Below are positions 1 to 5,972 of a DNA stretch of 5,972 bases, piece after piece (positions within the stretch are counted from its first letter, which is position 1; the number at the start of each line of letters is the position of its first letter). The notes below the pieces were generated by a model. It did no database searches, was not told the DNA's origin, and saw nothing but the letters and a program-made list of their open reading frames with translations. The translations under genes and the position numbers were made by a program. Origin of the DNA: an uncultured Alphaproteobacteria bacterium (GTDB lineage: Bacteria > Pseudomonadota > Alphaproteobacteria > Micavibrionales > Micavibrionaceae); the NCBI GenBank assembly GCA_937124505.1, contig CAKZKV010000084.1:1-5972 (forward strand). Direction: 5' to 3'.

Positions 1-1447
1 CCGCCGGCTCAATACGCTCATTCAAGGGGGCTGGATAAACCCCGACAAGAATTACCAGTACAGCAAGGGGAACAAGCGCCACCATTTCACGCGTGCTCAT
101 ATCTTCCATCTGGCTGGCATCGCGGTTTTCCGCTGGCCCGAAAATCACACGGCGATATAACACCAGCATGTAGGCCGCACCCAGAACCATCCCCGTTCCC
201 CCTAACAACGCCATAAGGATACTGACCTGATAAGTTCCCAGAAGGGCCAGAAATTCACCAACAAACCCGGACGTTCCCGGCAACCCGGCAGAGCCCAGCA
301 TAAAGATCATAAAAACGGTCGCATATTTCGGCATGTTCTGCACAATCCCGCCATAGCGCCCCATCTCCCGCGTGTGCAGACGATCATAGACCACCCCGAC
401 ACACAGAAAGAGCGCAGCTGAGATAATCCCGTGGGAAATCATCTGGAACACGCCGCCCTGAACGCCCTCAACTGTAATGGAAAATATTCCTAGTGTAACG
501 AAACCCATATGCGCCACGGAAGAATAGGCAATCAGCTTTTTCATGTCTTCCTGTACCAGCGCCACCAGAGACGTGTAGATAATTGCAATCACACTGAGGG
601 TCATCACCATCGGCGCAAAATATTCCGAGGCTTCGGGGAACATCGGCAAAGAGAATCTCAAGAATCCGTAACCGCCCATTTTCAACAAGACCCCCGCCAG
701 AATGACAGACCCGGCGGTCGGCGCTTCAACGTGTGCATCAGGAAGCCAGGTATGAACCGGCCACATCGGCATCTTGACGGCAAAGCTGGCAAAAAACGCC
801 AGAAATAACCAGTATTGCAACCCGGTGGCCACAGGTGAATGCATCAGGGTCTCAATATCGCTCGTGCCGCTTTGGGAATATAGCATCAACATGGCAAGCA
901 GCATGAGAACGGAGCCCAGCAGGGTATAAAGAAAGAATTTGTAAGATGCATAAATTCTGCGCGGCCCGCCCCATATACCAATGATCAGGAACATGGGAAT
1001 CAAAACCGCTTCAAAGAACACATAGAACAGGAACAGATCAAGCGCGCAGAACGTTCCGATCATCAGGGTTTCCAGCACTAAAAATGCGATCATATATTCC
1101 TTGACGCGGTCTTGTATGGCGTTCCAGCTCGCCAGAACGCAAATCGGGGTCAAAAAGGTCGAGAGCAGAACGAAAAACAGGGAAATTCCGTCAACGCCCA
1201 TGGCATAGGAAATACCAAGAGACGGCAACCATTCCACCTTTTCAACAAATTGAAACCCGGCATCGGCAGGATCAAACGAAAACAGGATGTACAGGCTGAG
1301 CGCAAATACAAAGACGGAAATATACAGCGCCGTATATTTTGCATTATGCGCCACGGTCTTTTCATCGTCACCGCGTATGGTCAGGATAAACGCCGCCCCC
1401 ATCAACGGCAGGAATGTCAGTAAAGAGAGAAGAGAAAAATCCAGCAT
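1..1447 (-). CDS. nuoM: NADH-quinone oxidoreductase subunit M (partial, 3' end outside window)
   Basis: Antiporter-like proton-pumping subunit of the complex I membrane arm. I translated the minus strand from the ATG at 1447 and got 482 uninterrupted codons before the window edge. The family is usually about 500 residues, so only the last few tens are missing. The family's key charged residues are visible: Glu146 in [11 protein letters not shown], Lys225 in [10 protein letters not shown], the HTWLPDAH motif at 232-239, Lys256 in LLKMGGYG and Glu398 in [11 protein letters not shown]. They correspond to E. coli NuoM Glu144, Lys234, Lys265 and Glu407. The protein is hydrophobic throughout, as expected for a subunit of about 14 helices. 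The start is supported by a GGGGA ribosome site 8 bases upstream and a gap of only 2 bases after the nuoL stop. MrpD and hydrogenase subunits are homologous alternatives, but the gene order settles it as nuoM. Confidence 0.97.
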   Translation of the reverse strand, partial: MLDFSLLSLLTFLPLMGAAFILTIRGDDEKTVAHNAKYTALYISVFVFALSLYILFSFDPADAGFQFVEKVEWLPSLGISYAMGVDGISLFFVLLSTFLTPICVLASWNAIQDRVKEYMIAFLVLETLMIGTFCALDLFLFYVFFEAVLIPMFLIIGIWGGPRRIYASYKFFLYTLLGSVLMLLAMLMLYSQSGTSDIETLMHSPVATGLQYWLFLAFFASFAVKMPMWPVHTWLPDAHVEAPTAGSVILAGVLLKMGGYGFLRFSLPMFPEASEYFAPMVMTLSVIAIIYTSLVALVQEDMKKLIAYSSVAHMGFVTLGIFSITVEGVQGGVFQMISHGIISAALFLCVGVVYDRLHTREMGRYGGIVQNMPKYATVFMIFMLGSAGLPGTSGFVGEFLALLGTYQVSILMALLGGTGMVLGAAYMLVLYRRVIFGPAENRDASQMEDMSTREMVALVPLAVLVILVGVYPAPLNERIEPA

Positions 1448-1449
1448 TA

Positions 1450-3486
1450 TTATTGTCCCCCCCCTAATACAACCACCCATGTCACCAGTCCAATAAGGCC
1501 GATCATCATCACGAAGGCATATTGATAAACATAGCCGTTTTGTATGATCCGCAGGGTATTCCCCCAGCACAGCAGGCGTGACGACACGCCGTCCGGGCCA
1601 ATGCCGTCTATTATCTTTTTATCACTGCTGGCGAACATCCGGCCAAAACCGATGCTGCCCTCCTTGAACAGAATGTTATACAACTCATCAAAATACCATT
1701 TGCGGAAGAACAGGGCGTGCAACGGTTTGAAGATTTTAACAAAGACCGCCGCCAGACCGCTGCTCCACAGGTAAATAATATATGCCAGCACGATCCCGCA
1801 AAATCCCATCACGGTGGGCAGAAATTTCACCCACTGCGGTACATTATGTGCGGCCTCTACACTATCATTTTCAGGCAATACCTTGATGCTTTCCGCCCAG
1901 AAGAATTCTTTTGACCATATAGGGGTGCCGTGGGCCGAGTTTTGTTTTGCAGCGTGTCCTTCCAGCGTATCTCCATGATCTTTTGTTTCTTCATGATGCC
2001 CGGCTGCCCCATGATGCGAAGACCCGACAAACGGCTGATAAAAAATAACCCCGGAGAAAATGGCACCAATCGCCAGAACCACCAGCGGCCCGGTCATAAC
2101 AGGCGGTGATTCGTGAATATGGCTCATCACCTCTTTATCGGCACGCGGCTTGCCGTGGAAGGTCATCAAAATCAGACGCCAGCTATAGAACGCCGTCATC
2201 AGGGCGGCGGCAATCCCCATCCAGTAGGCGTAATGGCCAAACCAGCTATCGTCCGCCCACGCGGCCTCCAGAATAATGTCTTTGGAATAGAACCCTGCAA
2301 AAAACGGAATGCCCGCCAGCGCCAGCGACCCGATCCACATCAGGATGTAGGTCAGCGGGATCATTTTATAAATGCCGCCCATCTTGCGCATGTCCTGCTC
2401 ATCGCTCATGGCGTGAATCACAGACCCGGCCCCTAAAAACAACAGCGCCTTGAAAAACGCATGCGTGACCAGATGAAAAATCGCCGCGCCATAGGCGGAC
2501 ACGCCAAGGGCAAAGAACATATAGCCAAGCTGGCTCATCGTGGAATAGGCAATCACGCGTTTGATATCGAACTGCGTCATACCAATCGTCGCCGCCACAA
2601 AAGCCGTCGTGGCCCCGACAAGGCAAACGACCATCAGGGCATCCGGCGCATATTCATAAAGCGGGGAAAATCGCGCAACCAGAAACACGCCCGCCGTCAC
2701 CATCGTTGCCGCGTGGATCAGGGCGGAGACAGGAGTCGGCCCTTCCATCGCATCGGGCAGCCAGGTATGCAGCCCCAATTGTGCCGACTTCCCGCACGCC
2801 CCGATAAAGAGCAACAACCCGATCAGGGTCAGGGCGTGAACGTCATGACCGAGAAAATCAAACATCAGGTCTGCCTTTTCCGGGGCCGCCGTAAAAATCG
2901 CGTCGAACTGGATCGTTCCGAACAAAATGAAAATTGTAAAAATCCCCATCACCAGGCCAAAATCCCCCACCCGGTTGACGATAAAGGCCTTAATCGCCGC
3001 ACTGTTGGCAGAAGGTTTCTGGTTCCAGAACCCGATCAGAAGATAGGAAGCCAGACCAACGCCCTCCCATCCGAAAAACAGTTGCAGCAGATTGTCCGCC
3101 GTCACCAGCATCAGCATGGCAAAGGTAAACAGGGACAGATAGCTCATAAACCGCGCTTTGGCCGGATCGTGACTCATATAGCCGATGGAATAGACATGTA
3201 CACAGGCAGACACAATCGTCACCACGCACATCATCACAACGGAAAGTGTATCCAGCCGGATGTCCCATGAAGCCGAAAAATCGCCGACCGCAATCCATTC
3301 AAATAATGTCACGGTGCGGACATGCCCCTGTAACGCCACATCAAAAAATAAAATACAGGAACAGATTGCCGCCAGAATCACACCCGCACAGGTCACAAAC
3401 TGCGCGCCTTTATCTCCAATTTGCCGCCCCATCAGGAAGGCAATCAGAAAAGCAATTAAAGGGGTCAGGACGGCAAGATAAGGCAT
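1450..3486 (-). CDS. nuoL: NADH-quinone oxidoreductase subunit L
   Basis: Distal antiporter-like proton channel of complex I, 678 residues; E. coli NuoL is 613. Conserved pieces in order: [19 protein letters not shown] with Glu141; NRVGD with Asp175; [21 protein letters not shown] with Lys233; His338, His342 and Lys346 in [15 protein letters not shown]; and YSKDIILEA with Lys402. All correspond to functional residues of E. coli NuoL. The segment after about residue 590 ([10 protein letters not shown] onward) and the last hydrophobic helix near 655-675 fit the C-terminal extension of NuoL, with its long lateral helix and final anchor. Residues about 487-525 form a hydrophilic, histidine-rich loop that seems longer than usual. 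The start lies 4 bases after the preceding stop, with only a weak GGA ribosome site 8 bases upstream. The product is a membrane protein working with NuoM and NuoK. Confidence 0.98.
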   Translation of the reverse strand: MPYLAVLTPLIAFLIAFLMGRQIGDKGAQFVTCAGVILAAICSCILFFDVALQGHVRTVTLFEWIAVGDFSASWDIRLDTLSVVMMCVVTIVSACVHVYSIGYMSHDPAKARFMSYLSLFTFAMLMLVTADNLLQLFFGWEGVGLASYLLIGFWNQKPSANSAAIKAFIVNRVGDFGLVMGIFTIFILFGTIQFDAIFTAAPEKADLMFDFLGHDVHALTLIGLLLFIGACGKSAQLGLHTWLPDAMEGPTPVSALIHAATMVTAGVFLVARFSPLYEYAPDALMVVCLVGATTAFVAATIGMTQFDIKRVIAYSTMSQLGYMFFALGVSAYGAAIFHLVTHAFFKALLFLGAGSVIHAMSDEQDMRKMGGIYKMIPLTYILMWIGSLALAGIPFFAGFYSKDIILEAAWADDSWFGHYAYWMGIAAALMTAFYSWRLILMTFHGKPRADKEVMSHIHESPPVMTGPLVVLAIGAIFSGVIFYQPFVGSSHHGAAGHHEETKDHGDTLEGHAAKQNSAHGTPIWSKEFFWAESIKVLPENDSVEAAHNVPQWVKFLPTVMGFCGIVLAYIIYLWSSGLAAVFVKIFKPLHALFFRKWYFDELYNILFKEGSIGFGRMFASSDKKIIDGIGPDGVSSRLLCWGNTLRIIQNGYVYQYAFVMMIGLIGLVTWVVVLGGGQ
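1456..1464 (-). promoter_or_regulatory. nuoM ribosome binding site inside a G8 tract at the end of nuoL
   Basis: On the coding strand eight consecutive G (1464 to 1457) followed by A lie 8 bases before the nuoM ATG. The tract also encodes the final Gly-Gly-Gly of NuoL, just before Gln and the stop codon. The G-rich stretch can pair with the CU-rich anti-Shine-Dalgarno end of 16S rRNA. Its overlap with the nuoL end suggests translational coupling. The position is read directly from the sequence; the function is inferred. Confidence 0.6.
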
Positions 3487-3490
3487 AAAA

Positions 3491-4213
3491 TTAATCCGCT
3501 AAATAAAAAGTAATCGTTGTGACCACACGAACATCCTTGTGTAATTTTCGTGTGTCTCCATAATCTGCACCAACATCACGAATAATGAAAGCCCCCTGAC
3601 GCGCTTCTTTAATACGTCCCACTTTCACACCGGCATCTTTTGCGAACTGGTTTGCCGCAATCCGTGCATTCTTTGAAGCTTCACTGAGCATATCTGGTTT
3701 GATGTCATTCAAAGATGTAAAGCGATAGGCCGGGTCGTTATTGACGATATGATAGCCTTGGGCAATCAATTCATTGACAGTTGAGCGCGCATCCGCCACC
3801 AGATCAACCTTGTCCGTTTCAATATTGATAGATCCTGTCAGAATATATTTCTCATCGACCAGATTTTGATTCTCGTCCCGAAATTCCTGATAGCGGTTAT
3901 TAATCACACCAATATGCATCTCTTCATCTGAAAACCCTGCTTTTTTTAGAATATCAATGATCGCTTCCTGATTTTTCCGCGCCCGGTTGTAAAGCTCCTG
4001 CATATTATCACCATTGCCGGAGGCAACAGAATAGCCAACCTGCCATTCCGCCCGGTCGGCCTTGACCCGGCGCTCCGCCAGCCCCTTTGACTCGGCAACA
4101 TTAATGGCAACTTTGGCATTATACATGGTCTGGCCGATAAAATACCCGCCGCCGATCAGGCCTATGGCAAGCGAAATTCCGATAATGATAAATCCGGGCA
4201 GGTAACTTTTCAT
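3491..4213 (-). CDS. SIMPL (DUF541/YggE-like) domain protein with N-terminal membrane anchor
   Basis: A 240-residue protein. Residues about 7-28 are a Gly/Ile-rich hydrophobic segment after a short N-terminus with one lysine, which fits a signal anchor that places the rest in the periplasm. The remainder resembles the SIMPL/DUF541 family. ESKGLAERRVKADRAEWQVG at 41-60 matches the family's opening strand (G-A-ER-V-AD-W). A helix with NQEAIIDILKKAGF follows at 81-94. The late segment FTSLNDIKPDMLSEASKNAR, then AANQFAKDAGVKVGRI and a closing strand VRVVTTITFYLAD, match its C-terminal half. E. coli YggE and Brucella BP26 belong to this family; YggE has been linked to oxidative stress tolerance, but no biochemical activity is settled. 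The gene sits 4 bases after nuoK and 4 bases before nuoL, so it is surely co-transcribed with them. It is not a known complex I subunit. Sampled GC (about 43 percent in one line) is lower than in nuoL or nuoK. The domain call is from memory of the family pattern. Confidence 0.85.
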   Translation of the reverse strand: MKSYLPGFIIIGISLAIGLIGGGYFIGQTMYNAKVAINVAESKGLAERRVKADRAEWQVGYSVASGNGDNMQELYNRARKNQEAIIDILKKAGFSDEEMHIGVINNRYQEFRDENQNLVDEKYILTGSINIETDKVDLVADARSTVNELIAQGYHIVNNDPAYRFTSLNDIKPDMLSEASKNARIAANQFAKDAGVKVGRIKEARQGAFIIRDVGADYGDTRKLHKDVRVVTTITFYLAD

Positions 4214-4217
4214 TTGG

Positions 4218-4529
4218 CTATCCCTTCAAATTCGCAATATCTTCCACCGCAATCGACCCGCGAATACGGAAGAATGTCACCAGAATCGCCAGACCAATCG
4301 CCGCCTCAGCCGCCGCCACTGTCAGAACAAACATGGAAAAAACCTGTCCGTGGATGTCGTCCAGATAAGCTGAAAAGGCGACAAAATTAATATTTACCGC
4401 CAGCAGCATCAACTCAATCGACATCAAAATCACAATCACGTTTTTACGGTTCAGGAAAATACCGAACACGCCCAGCGTAAAGAGCAGGGCCGCCAGTGTT
4501 AAAAAGTGCATCAACCCAATGTCCATCAT
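4218..4529 (-). CDS. nuoK: NADH-quinone oxidoreductase subunit K
   Basis: Small three-helix membrane subunit of complex I, 103 residues, the usual length. It is related to MrpC and contributes to proton transfer between the quinone-side E-channel and the antiporter-like subunits. The two conserved membrane glutamates are present: Glu39 in [12 protein letters not shown] and Glu75 in [13 protein letters not shown], equal to E. coli Glu36 and Glu72. [14 protein letters not shown] and RGSIAVEDI are typical of alphaproteobacterial NuoK. The gene begins with two adjacent ATG codons at 4529 and 4526. The first overlaps the preceding gene's stop as ATGA and has a GGAG site 7 bases upstream, so it is preferred. 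The second would give 102 residues beginning MDIG, closer to most homologues. Translation is probably coupled to the upstream gene. Confidence 0.98.
   Translation of the reverse strand: MMDIGLMHFLTLAALLFTLGVFGIFLNRKNVIVILMSIELMLLAVNINFVAFSAYLDDIHGQVFSMFVLTVAAAEAAIGLAILVTFFRIRGSIAVEDIANLKG
4221..4227 (-). promoter_or_regulatory. Ribosome binding site of the SIMPL-domain gene
   Basis: The coding strand reads GAAGGGA, with 7 bases to the ATG at 4213. It overlaps the last codons of nuoK. The good spacing supports the chosen start and suggests that translation of this gene follows nuoK. Confidence 0.6.
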
Positions 4530-5338
4530 TTGTAATCTCCATAAGCATCCGTTCTGTTTTCAAGCCCCCATTGATAGTAGCGGGAAAGACCCCCCACGTA
4601 CACAAGACAAAAAAGAATTCCTGCCAGCAATGCCGGCAAAGTTGTAAACAGAAAAATAAAGATGTCCCCGATGAGGGACAAAGGCTCCCCGTTACTGGTG
4701 AATCCAACAAAAAAACCAATAATAAAGAGGTAAACAAACATCGCGACAATGTATTTCCAGGTCGCCGCAATAGGCGCCCAGATGGTTTTCCCAACCATCC
4801 CTCTGGCAAAGTCCCATATCTGCGGAATTGTTGGTGTATGCCCTAAAACCGTAGCAGGCAAGATAAAAGACAGACGACACCCGCTGTAAACCCCGGCAAA
4901 CACAAGGGGAATAAACACCATCAAGCCAATCACGGGGGCCACAACCATTAAAAAAACCGGCAGCATGATGGTTGCAAAAACAATGGCCTGAATAATAAGC
5001 GTTTTGTAAAAAAAGCTGTTGTATTTTGTATCCGGATTTAACCAACCGCCTTTATATTCAACACTTCCCGTCAGAGAAAAAAGATGCCAGCGCATGACAT
5101 AATGCACACTGGCCCATGCCGTCAGCAAGGTGTACACAATCATAAATACATAGTATCCAAATTCGGGATGCCCCGATGCATCTGTAAAATATTTCGCCGC
5201 CACAGCATCCGCAGCGCCCAAAACAATCAGGATCGGAATCACAGGAAACGTAATCTGCTGCACAAGCCCAAAATTATTTCTCAGGTCTTCCAGTGCCGCA
5301 CTGCCTACTTCACTTGCTTTTGGAGGGTTCTGCTCCAT
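4526..5338 (-). CDS. Uncharacterised six-helix membrane protein embedded in the nuo operon
   Basis: A 270-residue protein that I do not recognise as any complex I subunit. After a hydrophilic N-terminus of about 25 residues there are about six likely membrane helices, near 26-48, 61-82, 111-134, 137-157, 192-213 and 222-248. A short polar tail ends in RTDAYGDYK. Two motifs stand out: RWHLFSLTG at 83-91 after helix 2, and [12 protein letters not shown] at 155-166 followed by an amphipathic [17 protein letters not shown]. Together they recall a family of uncharacterised alphaproteobacterial membrane proteins with RWHxxxLxG and RxSxxLPA motifs, broadly like DUF975 or YciC-type proteins; that link is from memory and uncertain. 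The gene starts 5 bases after nuoJ and its TGA overlaps the nuoK ATG by 4 bases, so it belongs to the same transcript. GC in one sampled line (4981-5040) falls to about 33 percent. No catalytic motif is seen; a role in assembly or stability of complex I is only a guess. Confidence 0.85.
   Translation of the reverse strand: MEQNPPKASEVGSAALEDLRNNFGLVQQITFPVIPILIVLGAADAVAAKYFTDASGHPEFGYYVFMIVYTLLTAWASVHYVMRWHLFSLTGSVEYKGGWLNPDTKYNSFFYKTLIIQAIVFATIMLPVFLMVVAPVIGLMVFIPLVFAGVYSGCRLSFILPATVLGHTPTIPQIWDFARGMVGKTIWAPIAATWKYIVAMFVYLFIIGFFVGFTSNGEPLSLIGDIFIFLFTTLPALLAGILFCLVYVGGLSRYYQWGLENRTDAYGDYK
4537..4540 (-). promoter_or_regulatory. nuoK ribosome binding site
   Basis: GGAG on the coding strand lies 7 bases before the first of two adjacent ATG codons and 10 bases before the second. 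This spacing favours the ATG at 4529 as the nuoK start. The site lies within the last codons of the upstream membrane-protein gene. Confidence 0.65.
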
Positions 5339-5343
5339 TCTTT

Positions 5344-5952
5344 CTACACCCCTGTTTTTGGCACGACTTTTTTGATCTCCAGCACCTCAGACGGTTTCCG
5401 CTTATGCTGATCAGAGACTTTCTGACGCTTCACGCCCGGACGGTCCCGCAAGGTCAGAACAATCGCACCGATCATGGCGACCAAAAGAATCATCCCGGCT
5501 CCCTGAAAAATATATATGTAATCTGTATAGAGCACCTGTCCCAGCGCTTCGGCATTGGTCACACTTTCATCATCGCCCTTACTCACCGCATCTTTCAGCA
5601 AAGCCGGACTGATGCGCCATGTTTCATAAACAAAGACCAGTTCTGAAAGCAGGATACCGCCCAGAATAAAGCCAAGAGGGACAAACTTCATACTTCCCTT
5701 GCGCAGTTCACTAAAATCCATATTCAGCATCATCACCACAAACAGGAACAACACCGCCACAGCGCCGACATAGACAATCACCAGCAACATTCCAATGAAT
5801 TCCGCGCCCAGCATAATAAACAATCCCGCAGCGTTAAAAAACGCCAAAATCAGGAACAGGACAGAATGCACCGGGTTGCGCGCCGTAATGACCATCAGGG
5901 CGCTTAAGGTTAAAATTCCGGCAAAAAGATAAAATATGATTGCGGCTAACAT
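5344..5952 (-). CDS. nuoJ: NADH-quinone oxidoreductase subunit J
   Basis: Membrane subunit of complex I, 202 residues, typical for Alphaproteobacteria. It packs beside NuoK, NuoA and NuoH and helps couple quinone chemistry to proton pumping. Five helices are visible, near 2-22, 28-48, 52-76, 90-110 and 147-168. The family's hallmark third helix is intact, from GAEFIGMLLVIVYVGAVAVL through VVMMLNMDF (49-80); it holds the conserved tyrosine and the glycine-rich stretch that forms a pi-bulge in solved structures. NPVHSVLFLILAFFNAAGLF at 26-45 and LRDRPGVKRQ at 168-177 are also typical. A hydrophilic loop at about 116-136 and the lysine-rich tail are variable regions. The ATG at 5952 fits the usual N-terminus, but no good ribosome site lies at normal distance: the nearest, AGGA, is 16 bases upstream. 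The TAG stop is 5 bases before the next gene. Confidence 0.97.
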   Translation of the reverse strand: MLAAIIFYLFAGILTLSALMVITARNPVHSVLFLILAFFNAAGLFIMLGAEFIGMLLVIVYVGAVAVLFLFVVMMLNMDFSELRKGSMKFVPLGFILGGILLSELVFVYETWRISPALLKDAVSKGDDESVTNAEALGQVLYTDYIYIFQGAGMILLVAMIGAIVLTLRDRPGVKRQKVSDQHKRKPSEVLEIKKVVPKTGV

Positions 5953-5972
5953 GACTATATTTTGTTTATCCT
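5953..5972 (-). other. Sequence upstream of nuoJ
   Basis: Twenty AT-rich bases between the nuoJ start and the window edge. The coding strand begins with AGGA and contains TAA (5968-5966) and TAG (5957-5955) in two different frames, either of which could end the upstream gene, usually nuoI in this gene order. The stretch is too short to decide between an operon spacer and a promoter region. Confidence 0.4.

Noticed and set aside
509..1496. Plus- and minus-strand short open frames over the nuoM region
   Set aside because: The minus-strand frame starting at 1447 translates to an unmistakable, uninterrupted NuoM, so the shorter frames are shadows. NuoM is merely cut off by the window edge.
2461..3270. 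Long open frame of 269 codons on the plus strand
   Set aside because: It lies wholly antisense to nuoL, and its translation is rich in Arg, His, Gln and Lys without any family motif, as expected for a reverse-strand shadow of a hydrophobic protein gene.
1450..3486. Possible identity as an Mrp antiporter or hydrogenase-4 subunit instead of NuoL
   Set aside because: The order J-K-L-M, the full set of NuoL residues and the C-terminal extension with a final anchor helix fit NuoL of complex I.
3491..5338. Recent mobile-element insertion as the origin of the two extra genes
   Set aside because: No transposase, inverted repeats or target duplications were seen, and the junctions are tight overlaps or 4 to 5 base gaps that look functional.

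Overview
The window is a piece of a respiratory complex I (NADH:ubiquinone oxidoreductase, nuo) operon. Every gene reads on the minus strand, so transcription runs from high to low coordinates: nuoJ, a six-helix membrane protein of unknown function, nuoK, a membrane-anchored SIMPL/DUF541-domain protein, nuoL, nuoM. nuoM runs off the left edge. The right edge lies 20 bases upstream of the nuoJ start. No tRNA, rRNA, CRISPR array, insertion sequence or terminator was seen, and no stretch without a gene is longer than about 20 bases.

The Nuo sequences look alphaproteobacterial. NuoK is nearly the textbook alphaproteobacterial form ([20 protein letters not shown] and RGSIAVEDI). NuoJ has the NPVHSVLFLILAFFNAAGLF segment and an LRDRPGVKRQ tail typical of that class. 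NuoL carries the SIEAAH-like and VPxWVKxLP segments. GC content is moderate, with hand-counted sample lines ranging from about 33 to 63 percent. That argues against a very GC-rich rhizobial or rhodobacterial genome, but genus cannot be assigned from this window.

NuoJ, K, L and M are membrane-arm subunits of complex I. NuoL and NuoM are antiporter-like proton channels, and their key charged residues are all present. NuoJ and NuoK form part of the E-channel link toward the quinone site, and both conserved membrane glutamates of NuoK are present. The core genes therefore look intact and functional.

The unusual part is the two non-Nuo genes, one between nuoJ and nuoK and one between nuoK and nuoL. 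Both have full-length frames and sit 2 to 5 bases from their neighbours or overlap by 4. They look like long-standing operon members made together with complex I, not recent insertions. One is predicted to be an integral membrane protein and the other a periplasm-facing anchored protein. A role in assembly, stability or stress protection of the membrane arm is a reasonable but unproven inference.
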